Positions 16,932 to 25,305 of a DNA stretch of 64,000 nt are shown here, piece after piece. Positions within the stretch are counted from its first letter, which is position 1. Each line of letters starts with the position of its first letter. The notes under the pieces are model-generated. The model was given only the letters and a program-made list of their open reading frames with translations. It did no database searches and was not told where the DNA came from. The translations under genes were made by a program, and so were the position numbers. This DNA is from Anaerofustis butyriciformans (GTDB lineage Bacteria; Bacillota; Clostridia; Eubacteriales; Anaerofustaceae): assembly GCF_036289385.1 (NCBI RefSeq), contig NZ_JAYFFH010000004.1, forward strand, positions 124,001 to 188,000. The letters are read 5' to 3'.

Positions 16932-17666
16932 TTAGTAAAAAACTTCCTTTAAATAAAGCCCTTCAGCAGGTGCCGTAACATTTGCCATGCTTCTGTTTTT
17001 ACTTTCTAAGATTTCATCTATTCTATTTTCGTCAAATCTTCCTCTTCCTATATCGATCAAGCTTGCAACAATGATTCTTACCATATTATATAAAAAGCCA
17101 TTGCCTTTTATTTTGAAAATAATTAAATCATCTTTTTTAGTTATTTTAACATCATATATTTCTCTTATGGTACTTTTAACATTACTGCCACTTCCCATAA
17201 ATCCAGCAAAATCATGTTCACCAATAAGTTTTTTTGAGGCTCTAGTCATCTTATCCAAATCAAGTTTATAAAAAACATGAGTTGCCCTTCCTATAAAAAG
17301 AGGATTCATTATACTGTTATTATAAATTAAATACATATATTCTTTCCCTGTGGTATCATATCTGGCATGAAAATTCTCATCTTTTTCTTCTGCCTCTATT
17401 ACCCTTATATCCTTTGGCAAAAATGCATTAATACCATAAGGAAATTTTTCTATAGATATATTTGAATTTGTATAAAAATTGGCTCTTTGTCCTAAAGCAT
17501 GAACACCACTGTCAGTTCTTCCGCTTCCGTAAAGTTTAACCTCTTCTTTTACTAGACTTTCAACAGCTGTCTTTACTTTCTCTTCAACACTTATTCCGTT
17601 ATTTTGCATCTGCCAGCCAACATAATTTTTACCGTCATATTGTATTGTAAGGAGTATATTTCTCAT
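16932..17666 (-). CDS. truA: tRNA pseudouridine(38-40) synthase TruA
   Basis: TruA isomerises uridines 38-40 in the anticodon arm of many tRNAs. The 244-residue protein has the RNA-binding start TIQYDGKNYVGWQ and the catalytic Asp in GSGRTDSGVHALGQ near residue 52, plus the NGFLYNMVRI motif near 200. Its ATG overlaps the ecfT stop codon by one base (TAATG), so it is the last gene of the ecfA1-ecfA2-ecfT-truA unit, an order widespread in Bacillota. Confidence 0.96.
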   Translation of the reverse strand: MRNILLTIQYDGKNYVGWQMQNNGISVEEKVKTAVESLVKEEVKLYGSGRTDSGVHALGQRANFYTNSNISIEKFPYGINAFLPKDIRVIEAEEKDENFHARYDTTGKEYMYLIYNNSIMNPLFIGRATHVFYKLDLDKMTRASKKLIGEHDFAGFMGSGSNVKSTIREIYDVKITKKDDLIIFKIKGNGFLYNMVRIIVASLIDIGRGRFDENRIDEILESKNRSMANVTAPAEGLYLKEVFY

Positions 17667-18481
17667 TAAATAATCCCCTTAGTATAAAGAATATTTGTTA
17701 CTACTACAAAAATTATCATGAATACAATATATAAATAAGTATAAAAATCATTTTTTGTATACTTTAATTCTTTCATTCTTGTTCTGTTTTCTCCGCCCGT
17801 ATAACATCTTGCTTCCATTGCAAGAGCTAAATCTTCGGCTCTTTGAAAAGCAGATAAGAATAAAGGAATTAAAACCGGAATAAAAGCTTTTGCTCTGTTT
17901 ATAAGATTTCCGCTTTCGAAATCTGCACCTCTTGATTTTTGAGCATTAATAATCCTTGTTGTTTCTTCCATAAGCGTTGGAATAAATCTAAGAGCTATAC
18001 TCATCATCATAGATAATTCATGTGCATATTTTTTTAATAAAGGTACTTTTTTCATTAGCCTTTCTAAGCCGTCAGTAAGGGATATAGGAGATGTTACAAG
18101 TGTTAATAAAGAAGTACCCGTAACAAGCAAAACAAGCCTTACAGCCATTAATATGGCGTTATGAAGTCCTTTATCAGTTATCTTTAAAAAGCCTAATTGA
18201 TATATTACATTACCGGGTGTCATAAACATATTAAGACAAACGGTAAATAAAATAATAATAATCAGTGCTTTTAAACCTCTAAGAAGATATCCTACCGGAA
18301 CTTTTGAAATAATTAAAGGAATCAATAATAAAATAAACATTCCCAAAAATCCAATAAAAGATTTAACAAAAAAAAGTAAAATCATATACAAAAAAGTAGC
18401 CATTATTTTACTTCTCGGATCTAATTTATGAATCATCGATCCGGTTGGATAATATTGTCCTATTGTAATATCATTTAGCAT
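17666..18481 (-). CDS. ecfT: ECF transporter transmembrane component EcfT
   Basis: EcfT is the membrane scaffold that couples the two ATPases of an energy-coupling factor vitamin importer to exchangeable substrate-binding S components. The 271-residue protein has about six hydrophobic segments and the paired cytoplasmic coupling motifs with the Ala-Arg-Gly-like pattern: QKSRGADF near 165 and EARCYTGG near 225. The start HKLDPRSK motif near residue 18 is typical. No S-component gene lies in the window, so this is the shared (group II) module serving several vitamins. Confidence 0.94.
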   Translation of the reverse strand: MLNDITIGQYYPTGSMIHKLDPRSKIMATFLYMILLFFVKSFIGFLGMFILLLIPLIISKVPVGYLLRGLKALIIIILFTVCLNMFMTPGNVIYQLGFLKITDKGLHNAILMAVRLVLLVTGTSLLTLVTSPISLTDGLERLMKKVPLLKKYAHELSMMMSIALRFIPTLMEETTRIINAQKSRGADFESGNLINRAKAFIPVLIPLFLSAFQRAEDLALAMEARCYTGGENRTRMKELKYTKNDFYTYLYIVFMIIFVVVTNILYTKGII

Positions 18482-18491
18482 ATTTTTTTCC

Positions 18492-19331
18492 TTATATAAC
18501 TCTTTCTATTTCTTTTATTACTTCAACAAATGTAAATAAATTTGTATCTACATCAAGTCCTTTTTCTTTAAGTTTTAACATAAGCTCTTTTCCTTCAGGA
18601 ACATTTAAGCCTATGCTTCTTAAAAGTTCAACATTTTTAAAAACTTCTCTTGGTGTATCATAAAGTTTTAATTCTCCTGAAGAAAACACCATTATTTTAC
18701 TTGCATATTCACAAACATCTGTCATTGAATGTGACACTAAAAAAGTAGTCAAATTATTTTCTTTATGAAGTTTATATATATTGTCAAGTATCTCTTTTCT
18801 TCCCACAGGGTCTAATCCACTTGCAGGTTCGTCCAATATAAGTACATCTGGATCCATAGCAATAACACCTGCTATTGCAACTCTTCTTTTTTGTCCCCCT
18901 GATAAATCAAAAGGAGATTTATCTTTATAAGTTTCAAAATCCAATCCAACCATATCCATTGCTTTTCTTACTGCTCCGTCGATATCTTCCATGCCTATAT
19001 TTTTAGGACCAAAAGCAATATCTTTATATATTGTTTCTTCAAATAATTGATATTCAGGGTATTGAAATACAAGCCCTACTTTTGAGCATATATCTTTCAT
19101 TAATACGCCTTTTTCATTTATATTAAGATCATCTAAAAATATATCCCCGCTTGTAGGTGTTAGTAACCTGTTTATATGTTGAATTAAAGTGGATTTCCCG
19201 CTTCCTGTATGACCTATAATTCCAACCAATTCCCCATTATCAACTTTAAAATTTATATTTTTTAAAGCCTTAAATTCAAATATACTGTCTTTGCCGTATG
19301 TATGACATAAATCTACAACTTTTACTGACAT
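18492..19331 (-). CDS. ecfA2: ECF transporter ATP-binding protein EcfA2
   Basis: This ABC ATPase forms a heterodimer with EcfA1 to power vitamin uptake. The 279-residue protein shows Walker A GHTGSGKST near 40, the Q-loop in VFQYPEYQLFE, the signature LSGGQKRRVAIA, Walker B LILDEPASGLD and the switch His in LVSHS. It overlaps the end of ecfA1 by ten bases, implying coupled translation, and ecfT follows after ten bases. GGAGG precedes the ATG. Confidence 0.94.
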   Translation of the reverse strand: MSVKVVDLCHTYGKDSIFEFKALKNINFKVDNGELVGIIGHTGSGKSTLIQHINRLLTPTSGDIFLDDLNINEKGVLMKDICSKVGLVFQYPEYQLFEETIYKDIAFGPKNIGMEDIDGAVRKAMDMVGLDFETYKDKSPFDLSGGQKRRVAIAGVIAMDPDVLILDEPASGLDPVGRKEILDNIYKLHKENNLTTFLVSHSMTDVCEYASKIMVFSSGELKLYDTPREVFKNVELLRSIGLNVPEGKELMLKLKEKGLDVDTNLFTFVEVIKEIERVI

Positions 19332-20155
19332 ATTTCCTCCACTAATTCATCTAACGTAAGGATTTTATCGTTTTTTATTTTCCCTTGCTTCTTTAATTCA
19401 TAAGCAACTTTAGTAGCATATGGTGGTTCAAGCATTAGTTCTTTTAAAATATCACCCTTTGCAAAAACCTCTCTTGGTTCATCTTCAAGAACTTTTACTC
19501 CTCTATCAAGAATTATTACCTTATCGGCACTTACTACTTCTTCCATATAATGAGTTATTAATACAATTGTTGTTCCTTTTTCATTTAATTTTTTTATTGT
19601 ATTAATTACTTCAGTTCTTCCTTTTGGGTCTAACATTGCAGTAGGCTCATCTAAAATAATGCATTCAGGATTCATTGCAAGAATTCCTGCTATTGCAATC
19701 CTTTGTTTTTGACCACCTGAAAGTTCATGAGGTTTTTTATCTCTAAACTCACTCATACTTACGCTTAAAAGAGCTTCATCGACTCTTTTTCTTATTTCAC
19801 TTGGCTCAACGCCTAAATTTTCAGGGCCAAAAGCAACATCTTCTTCTACTATTGTTGCAACCATTTGATTATCCGGATTTTGAAATATCATACCCGCTTT
19901 TTGTCTGATATCCCATATCTTTTTTTCATCTTTGGTATTCATTCCGTCAATTAAAATATCGCCGCTTTCAGGAAGTAAGATTCCATTTAATAGTTTTGCA
20001 AGGGTTGATTTTCCGGAACCGTTTCTTCCGATTATACCAACAAAACTTCCCTTTTCAACACAAAAAGAAACATCTTTCAATGCTTCTACAATCGTCTTCC
20101 CTTCATTATCCTTATAAGAATAATTAACGTTTTTTATTTCTATCATTTCGCTCAT
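19322..20155 (-). CDS. ecfA1: ECF transporter ATP-binding protein EcfA1
   Basis: The first ATPase of the ECF module has Walker A GRNGSGKST near residue 41, Q-loop IFQNPDNQMVA, signature LSGGQKQRIAIA, Walker B CIILDEPTAMLDP and switch His in LITHY. At 277 residues it has normal length. The ribosome binding site (AGAGAG) is weak. A second ATG three codons in is possible, but the first was kept because it gives the longer product with comparable spacing. It lies 124 bases after rplQ, with a hairpin lacking a T-run in between, so partial read-through from the ribosomal cluster is likely. Confidence 0.94.
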   Translation of the reverse strand: MSEMIEIKNVNYSYKDNEGKTIVEALKDVSFCVEKGSFVGIIGRNGSGKSTLAKLLNGILLPESGDILIDGMNTKDEKKIWDIRQKAGMIFQNPDNQMVATIVEEDVAFGPENLGVEPSEIRKRVDEALLSVSMSEFRDKKPHELSGGQKQRIAIAGILAMNPECIILDEPTAMLDPKGRTEVINTIKKLNEKGTTIVLITHYMEEVVSADKVIILDRGVKVLEDEPREVFAKGDILKELMLEPPYATKVAYELKKQGKIKNDKILTLDELVEEICQ

Positions 20156-20233
20156 ATTTTTTCTCTCTTATATATATTATAAACTTACACAATTTCAAAT
20201 TATACAAATTTATAATATATATTATATAGAGCT

Positions 20234-20261
20234 AAAGGAACAGTGCTTATACTGTCCCTTT
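20234..20261 (-). terminator. Hairpin between rplQ and ecfA1
   Basis: On the minus strand AAAGGGACAGT pairs with ACTGTTCCTTT (one G-U pair) around a 6-base loop, 19 bases after the rplQ stop codon. No T-run follows the stem, so it may attenuate, or mark and protect a 3' end, rather than terminate fully. Confidence 0.5.
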
Positions 20262-20279
20262 GTACTATATTTTATTAGA

Positions 20280-20627
20280 TTATTCACTTACTAACTCTAA
20301 AATCGCTGTTTCAGCGCCGTCACCACGTCTTGCACCAAGTTTATAGATTCTTGTGTATCCACCGTTTCTGTTTTCATACTTTGGAGCAATTTCATTGAAT
20401 AATTTATCAACTACACGTTTGTCATAAATGTAAGCAAGAGCTTGTCTTCTAGCATGTAAATCGCCACGTTTACCTAAAGTAATCATTTTATCAACGATTT
20501 TTCTTGCTTCTTTTGCACGAAATAGAGTAGTGTTTATTCTTTCATATCTAAGTGTATCTGTTACTAAACCTCTTAGCATAGCTTTTCTTTTATCACTAGC
20601 TTTACCAAGTTTTCTATATCCTGACAT
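20280..20627 (-). CDS. rplQ: 50S ribosomal protein bL17
   Basis: bL17 sits near the exit tunnel of the large subunit. The 115-residue protein has the conserved start GYRKLGKASDKRKAMLRGLV, the TTLFRAKEARK motif and the C-terminal NGGYTRIYKLGARRGD. It follows rpoA after 25 bases and is the usual last ribosomal gene of the alpha operon. Confidence 0.98.
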   Translation of the reverse strand: MSGYRKLGKASDKRKAMLRGLVTDTLRYERINTTLFRAKEARKIVDKMITLGKRGDLHARRQALAYIYDKRVVDKLFNEIAPKYENRNGGYTRIYKLGARRGDGAETAILELVSE

Positions 20628-20652
20628 TATAAACCTCCTTTATTAGTGTTTA

Positions 20653-21600
20653 CTATTCATCACCTTGTCTAAATGATAAACCAATTTCGGCAAGTTTCTT
20701 TTTAATTTCATTTAAAGATTTCTTACCTAAGTTTCTTACTTTAGACATATCTTCTTCACTTCTTGAAATTAATTCTTCAACCGTATTTATACTAGTTCTC
20801 TTTAAGCAGTTGCTTGAACGAACAGAAAGTTCTAATTCGTCAATTGACATTTCTAAAACTTTCTCTTTTTCGTTTTCTTCTCTTTCAACCATTAAACTAG
20901 CATTTGGTAAATTTGCATTCATATCTATAAATAATTGAAGATGGTCGTTGATTACTTTTGCTGCAAGTGAAACAGCTTCTTCCGGAGAAATAGTTCCGTC
21001 TGTCCAAACTTCAATATTTAATTTATCATAATCAGTAACATTACCAACTCTTGTATTTTCAACAGTAAAGTTTGCTTTCTTTACAGGTGTGAAAATACTA
21101 TCTACAGGAAGTGTACCTATTGGCATATCTTCCTTTTTATTCTTTTCGCTTGGAACATATCCTGTACCGCTATCAATAGTAATAGTCATATCAAGTACAG
21201 CATCATTCATAAGTGAAGCTATATGCAAATCAGGATTTACAATTTCAACATCGCTATCGCAAATTATATCTCCCGCAGTTACTTCTCCTTCTCCTTCAGC
21301 GTGAATATGAACATCCACAGGTCCATCAGAATGTAACTTTACAGATAGTTCTTTTAAATTTAGAATAACTTGCAATACATCTTCTGCTACACCATCAACT
21401 GTAGCAAATTCATGTAATACATTTTCAATTTTAATGTTTGTTACAGCAGCACCAGGTAATGATGATAACATAATTCTTCTAAGAGAATTACCGATTGTCA
21501 TACCATAGCCTCTTTCAAGTGGTTCTACAACAAACTTACCATAAGTTCTATCTGCACTAATTTCCGCAATCTCAATATTAGGTTTTTGAAATTCTAACAT
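20653..21600 (-). CDS. rpoA: DNA-directed RNA polymerase subunit alpha
   Basis: RpoA nucleates RNA polymerase assembly. The 315-residue protein has the N-terminal dimerisation domain (YGKFVVEPLERGYGMTIGNS near 25-45), the beta/beta'-interacting middle, and a C-terminal domain (about 245-310) with SVRSSNCLKRTSINTVEEL, which contacts UP elements and activators. AGAGG precedes the ATG. Its place between rpsD and rplQ is standard for a cluster that retains rpsD. Confidence 0.98.
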   Translation of the reverse strand: MLEFQKPNIEIAEISADRTYGKFVVEPLERGYGMTIGNSLRRIMLSSLPGAAVTNIKIENVLHEFATVDGVAEDVLQVILNLKELSVKLHSDGPVDVHIHAEGEGEVTAGDIICDSDVEIVNPDLHIASLMNDAVLDMTITIDSGTGYVPSEKNKKEDMPIGTLPVDSIFTPVKKANFTVENTRVGNVTDYDKLNIEVWTDGTISPEEAVSLAAKVINDHLQLFIDMNANLPNASLMVEREENEKEKVLEMSIDELELSVRSSNCLKRTSINTVEELISRSEEDMSKVRNLGKKSLNEIKKKLAEIGLSFRQGDE

Positions 21601-21654
21601 ATATAAAACCTCTCAATTCCTTAAATATAACCAACAATATATCAAAACTATATC

Positions 21655-22245
21655 TTATCTAGAATATAATTCGACAATTAAAATTTCATTTACAGGAACA
21701 TCTATTGCTTCACGTTTAGGAAGTTCTTTGATAGTTCCGCTTAATTTTTCAATGTCTACATCTAGCCATTCAGGAACTACACGTGAACCAGTCACTTCAA
21801 CAATTTCTTTATATCTTGGAGATTTTTTATGTTTTTCTTTAATTTCGATAACATCTCCTGCTTTTGTTAAGTATGATGGAATGTTAACTTGTTTACCGTT
21901 AACAAGTACATGTTTATGATCAACGATTTGTCTTGCTTCACGTCTTGTTCTAGCAAATCCCATACGGAAAACGATGTTATCAAGTCTTGATTCTAGTAAA
22001 GTCATTAGATTTTCACCTGTAGCACCACTCATTTTTTCAGCTTTTTTGTAGTAATTTCTGAATGGTTTTTCTAATACTCCGTAAATGAATTTCGCTTTTT
22101 GTTTTTCACGTAATTGAAGACCGTATTCGCTTAAATTACCAGATCTTTTTGCTTGTCTGTTTGACTTTTTATCAATTCCTAAATATACAGGATCTAAATC
22201 TAAAGATCTGCATCTTTTAAGAACAGGAACTCTATCTACAGCCAT
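21655..22245 (-). CDS. rpsD: 30S ribosomal protein uS4
   Basis: uS4 starts assembly of the 30S body by binding 16S rRNA. The 196-residue protein has the N-terminal region with RCRSLDLD but no zinc-binding Cys cluster (only one Cys is visible there), and the S4 RNA-binding domain from about 88 (MGFARTRREARQIVDHKHVLVNGK). It lies inside the alpha cluster between rpsK and rpoA, unlike Bacillus subtilis where rpsD is separate. That makes S4-mediated control of the cluster possible. Confidence 0.97.
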   Translation of the reverse strand: MAVDRVPVLKRCRSLDLDPVYLGIDKKSNRQAKRSGNLSEYGLQLREKQKAKFIYGVLEKPFRNYYKKAEKMSGATGENLMTLLESRLDNIVFRMGFARTRREARQIVDHKHVLVNGKQVNIPSYLTKAGDVIEIKEKHKKSPRYKEIVEVTGSRVVPEWLDVDIEKLSGTIKELPKREAIDVPVNEILIVELYSR

Positions 22246-22305
22246 ATTAATTTTTTCCTCCTACAAATTTTCAATTCTTTATAATACAAATTTAACTAAC
22301 CCAAA

Positions 22306-22701
22306 TTAGACTCTTCTACGTTTAGGTGGTCTACAACCATTGTGAGGGATAGGAGTAACGTCTTTAATTGAAATAACGTTTAGTCCAGCAGCTTGAAGTG
22401 CTCTGATTGCAGCTTCTCTACCTGAACCAGGTCCCTTTACAAATACATCAACAGTTTTTAAACCATGTTCCATAGCTCTTTTAGCAGCTTCTGTTGCAGC
22501 TGATTGAGCAGCATATGGAGTACTTTTTCTTGAACCTTTGAAGCCTAATTCTCCGGCACTTGACCATGCCAAAGCATTACCTGCAACGTCAGTTAAAGTA
22601 ACAATTGTATTGTTAAAAGTAGAGCGAATATGCGCTTGTCCTTTTTCAATGTTTTTCTTAACTCTCTTTTTTCCTCTTCTAACTACTTTCTTTGCAGCCA
22701 A
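22306..22701 (-). CDS. rpsK: 30S ribosomal protein uS11
   Basis: uS11 forms part of the platform of the small subunit. The 131-residue protein has GQAHIRSTFNNTIVTLTD, GSRKSTPYAAQ and the C-terminal PIPHNGCRPPKRRRV. The start codon is TTG at 22701, with GGAGG eight bases before it and no in-frame ATG that keeps the conserved N-terminus. A weak start in a stoichiometric ribosomal protein suggests translational tuning. Confidence 0.97.
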   Translation of the reverse strand: MAAKKVVRRGKKRVKKNIEKGQAHIRSTFNNTIVTLTDVAGNALAWSSAGELGFKGSRKSTPYAAQSAATEAAKRAMEHGLKTVDVFVKGPGSGREAAIRALQAAGLNVISIKDVTPIPHNGCRPPKRRRV

Positions 22702-22747
22702 TTTTAAATCCTCCTTAATTTGTGAGAATAATAATCTATCTATTTAT

Positions 22748-23113
22748 TTATTTTTTTCTACTTACAGTTTTCTTAGGACCTTTTCTTGTTCTAGCGTTTG
22801 TTTTACTTTTTTGACCTCTAACAGGTAATCCTCTACGATGTCTAAGTCCTCTGTAACTACCAATTTCCATTAGTCTTTTTATGTTAAGTGAAACTTCTCT
22901 TCTTAAGTCACCTTCAACAGTTACTTCTTCATCAATTAGAGCACGAAGTTTGTTAACTTCATCTTCTGTTAAATCTTTAACTCTTGTATCAGGATTGATT
23001 CCTGCTTTTGCCAAAAGATTATTAGAAGTAGCTTGACCAATTCCGTAGATATAAGTTAAACCTATTTCTACTCTTTTATCTTTAGGTAAATCCACGCCGG
23101 CTATTCTCGCCAT
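22748..23113 (-). CDS. rpsM: 30S ribosomal protein uS13
   Basis: uS13 lies in the head of the small subunit and contacts the P-site tRNA and the inter-subunit bridge. The 121-residue product has MARIAGVDLPKDKR at the start, the helix-two-turn-helix IYGIGQATSNNLL, and the basic tail RGQKSKTNARTRKGPKK. The ATG at 23113 is preceded by GGAGG at seven bases; an upstream GTG overlaps that site and was rejected. A 123-base spacer with a hairpin separates it from rpmJ, the longest gap inside the block before rplQ. Confidence 0.97.
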   Translation of the reverse strand: MARIAGVDLPKDKRVEIGLTYIYGIGQATSNNLLAKAGINPDTRVKDLTEDEVNKLRALIDEEVTVEGDLRREVSLNIKRLMEIGSYRGLRHRRGLPVRGQKSKTNARTRKGPKKTVSRKK

Positions 23114-23187
23114 CAATCGCACCTCCGTATGATTTTTTAAGTTTAATGTTTAACTATTATTTTCTAAAAATTTATATATATAAAAGA

Positions 23188-23218
23188 TTTTGTCAGATAA
23201 ATTCCAGCCGCGACAAAA
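23188..23218 (-). promoter_or_regulatory. Hairpin in the rpmJ-rpsM spacer, candidate leader element
   Basis: On the minus strand TTTTGTC and GACAAAA form a 7-bp stem around a 17-base G/C-richer loop containing GCGGCTGG, followed by TCTTTTAT. The spacer is otherwise almost pure A/T. It could be a weak terminator/attenuator or a binding site for a ribosomal protein such as S4, encoded two genes downstream of rpsM. No homology to a described leader was established. Confidence 0.4.
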
Positions 23219-23236
23219 TACTTTATACCAAATTAA

Positions 23237-23350
23237 TTAACCTTGTTTTTGTTTGTGTTTAGGATTTTCACAAATAACCATTACTTTGCCTTTACGTTTA
23301 ATAACTTTGCATTTTTCGCAAATAGGCTTAACACTAGGTCTTACTTTCAT
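23237..23350 (-). CDS. rpmJ: 50S ribosomal protein bL36
   Basis: bL36 is a 37-residue zinc-ribbon protein of the large subunit. The reading frame translates as MKVRPSVKPICEKCKVIKRK followed by GKVMVICENPKHKQKQG. The zinc ligands C11, C14, C27 and H32 are all present, so this is the zinc-binding (C+) form. GGAGG lies upstream of the ATG at 23350, and the gene sits between infA and rpsM as expected. Confidence 0.96.
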   Translation of the reverse strand: MKVRPSVKPICEKCKVIKRKGKVMVICENPKHKQKQG

Positions 23351-23378
23351 TATTTTTTCCTCCTACTATATAGTAATT

Positions 23379-23603
23379 TTATTTACCTTTTTCTCTCCAA
23401 ATGATTCTACCTTTTGTTAAATCATATGGGGAAATTTCTAAAATTACTTTATCTCCCGGTAATATTTTAATGTAGTTCATTCTTAATTTTCCAGATATAT
23501 GTGCTGTAATTTCGTGTCCGTTATCCAACTTTACTTTAAAAGTAGTATTAGGCATTGCTTCAACAACAATTCCTTCTGCTTCCACATAATCACTTTTACT
23601 CAC
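23379..23603 (-). CDS. infA: Translation initiation factor IF-1
   Basis: IF-1 occupies the ribosomal A site during initiation. The 74-residue S1/OB-fold protein contains the family motifs VEAMPNTTFKVKLDNGH, ISGKLRMNYIKILPGDKV and SPYDLTKGRI. The start codon is GTG at 23603 with AGGAGG about eleven bases upstream. It follows the KOW-domain gene after 15 bases. Confidence 0.97.
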   Translation of the reverse strand: MSKSDYVEAEGIVVEAMPNTTFKVKLDNGHEITAHISGKLRMNYIKILPGDKVILEISPYDLTKGRIIWREKGK

Positions 23604-23618
23604 TTAAAACACATCCTC

Positions 23619-23888
23619 CTACAATTCTTCTTTAATTCTCTCAATTTCTTTTCTAATAAGTGCATTGGGAATTTTTTCATTACATTTTATTTTATCACAA
23701 ATTAATGTACTTTTTACATTTATTTTGGAAGTATGTTTAATTTTTTTTAGTTTCGGCTTTTCTATTTTTCTTGATTTTCCATCAGCAAGAAAAACCATTT
23801 TATCATCCAAAACACCAACCACAATTAGAAAACTTGCTTTATCTCTTCCGGCTTTTGATAACACCAAATCGCCTATTTCATATTTCAT
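23619..23888 (-). CDS. KOW-domain RNA-binding protein (L14e-like)
   Basis: The 89-residue protein begins with a KOW-type segment (IGDLVLSKAGRDKASFLIVV) like that of eukaryotic/archaeal L14e, followed by a Lys-rich region. Small KOW proteins of this sort are found between map and infA in many Clostridia. It may bind RNA or the ribosome; no function is established. AAGGTG precedes the ATG, eight bases after the map stop codon, so it is part of the long ribosomal operon. Confidence 0.75.
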   Translation of the reverse strand: MKYEIGDLVLSKAGRDKASFLIVVGVLDDKMVFLADGKSRKIEKPKLKKIKHTSKINVKSTLICDKIKCNEKIPNALIRKEIERIKEEL

Positions 23889-23896
23889 ATTTCACC

Positions 23897-24646
23897 TTAT
23901 AATAAAGTTAAAATTATGGGTTCACCATCCGTAACAGCTACGGAATGTTCATAATGGGCAGAAAGTTTACCATCATCGGTAACAACTGTCCAACCATTAT
24001 CCAAAACATGAACATCGTATGTTCCTTGATTAACCATTGGTTCAATGGCTATAGTCATACCTTTTTGAAGTCTTGGACCTTTTCTCATTCCAACATAATT
24101 TGGAACTGAAGGATCTTCATGCATGTTTTGTCCAACTCCATGACCTGTATAATCTCTGACCAAACTAAAACCATAACTTTCAGCGTAATCTTGAATAGCT
24201 CTTGATACATCACTTATTCTGTATCCTTCTTTTACGAATTTCAAACCTTCATAAAAGCTTTGTCTTGTTACTTTTACAAGTTTTTTTGCCTCTTCAGACA
24301 CATTGCCTACCATAAAAGTTTTCGCTTGATCTCCAACATAACCTTCATAAGTCGCTCCGATATCAACACTAACTATGTCTCCATCTTTAATGATAACATC
24401 TTTGCTTGGAATTCCATGTACAACTTCATTATTAACTGATGCACATATATTTCTTGGATAATCCATATATCCTTTAAATGTTGGTATAGCATTATTAGAT
24501 AAGATAACATCTTCAACTATCTTATCTAATTCAAGAGTGCTCATACCAGGTTTAATATATTTTTTTACAGCTTCATGAGCCTTTGCTGTTATCTTTCCGG
24601 CTTTTTTCATAAGCTCTATTTCATGATTCGATTTTAATATAATCAT
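23897..24646 (-). CDS. map: Type I methionine aminopeptidase
   Basis: Map removes the initiator methionine from nascent proteins. The 249-residue enzyme has the five metal ligands in the expected contexts: D in SVDIGATYEG, D in GDQAKTF, H in YTGHGVGQNMHE, E in IAIEPMVNQGT and E in HYEHSVAVTDG. It lacks the N-terminal SH3-binding zinc extension. The ATG overlaps the adk stop by one base (TAATG), so translation is coupled. Confidence 0.96.
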   Translation of the reverse strand: MIILKSNHEIELMKKAGKITAKAHEAVKKYIKPGMSTLELDKIVEDVILSNNAIPTFKGYMDYPRNICASVNNEVVHGIPSKDVIIKDGDIVSVDIGATYEGYVGDQAKTFMVGNVSEEAKKLVKVTRQSFYEGLKFVKEGYRISDVSRAIQDYAESYGFSLVRDYTGHGVGQNMHEDPSVPNYVGMRKGPRLQKGMTIAIEPMVNQGTYDVHVLDNGWTVVTDDGKLSAHYEHSVAVTDGEPIILTLL

Positions 24647-25293
24647 TATTTACACTCATCAAGAATTTTTGAAATATCTTCAAATACTTCTTCAACTGTT
24701 CTTGACCCATTTACTGTTTTTAGTATATTTTGTTTTTTATAATAATCTACTAGAGGTTGTGTCTTTTCTTCATATTCTTTCAATCTTTTTACTACAGTAT
24801 CTTCTTTATCGTCGTCTCTTTGGTATAATTCTCCACCGCATTTATCGCAAATACCTGCAGTTTTTGGTGGTTGAAATTCTACATGATAAGTTGCACCGCA
24901 TTTGCACATTCTTCTGCCAGTAATTCTCTTTGTAAGTAGTGAATAATCTGCTTCGATACAAAGGGCCAAATCTAATTTTTCACCATTTTTTTCAAGAATT
25001 TTATCCAAAGATTCTGCTTGAGAAATTGTTCTTGGGAAACCATCAAGCATATAGCTTCCTTCTATATCATCCCAAGATAATCTATCTTCAACCATTTCAA
25101 CCGTTACATCATCAGGAACAAGCAAACCTTTATCCATATATTCTTTTGCTTTTTGACCAAGAGGAGTATTTTCACTTAAATTTTTTCTAAAAATATCTCC
25201 TGTAGAAATATGAACTAAATTATATTTATCAACAATTTTGCTTGCTTGTGTGCCCTTTCCAGCTCCTGGAGGGCCTAAAAGTATTAATTTCAT
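24646..25293 (-). CDS. adk: Adenylate kinase
   Basis: Adk interconverts 2 ADP with ATP and AMP. The 215-residue protein has the P-loop GPPGAGKGTQ at 7-16, DGFPRT near 84, and a long LID domain in which CKCG...CDKCG supplies four Cys ligands for structural zinc, typical of Gram-positive enzymes. The start at 25293 was chosen because GTAGGTG lies just upstream; a GTG within that site would give three extra residues. It follows secY closely. Confidence 0.97.
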   Translation of the reverse strand: MKLILLGPPGAGKGTQASKIVDKYNLVHISTGDIFRKNLSENTPLGQKAKEYMDKGLLVPDDVTVEMVEDRLSWDDIEGSYMLDGFPRTISQAESLDKILEKNGEKLDLALCIEADYSLLTKRITGRRMCKCGATYHVEFQPPKTAGICDKCGGELYQRDDDKEDTVVKRLKEYEEKTQPLVDYYKKQNILKTVNGSRTVEEVFEDISKILDECK

Positions 25294-25305
25294 TTTAATC
25301 ACCTA

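Noticed and set aside
23160..23240. Separate promoter for rpsM
   Set aside because: CTGACA followed by TATATATA-type boxes is present, but the spacing is wrong and the region is nearly pure A/T, so boxes arise by chance.
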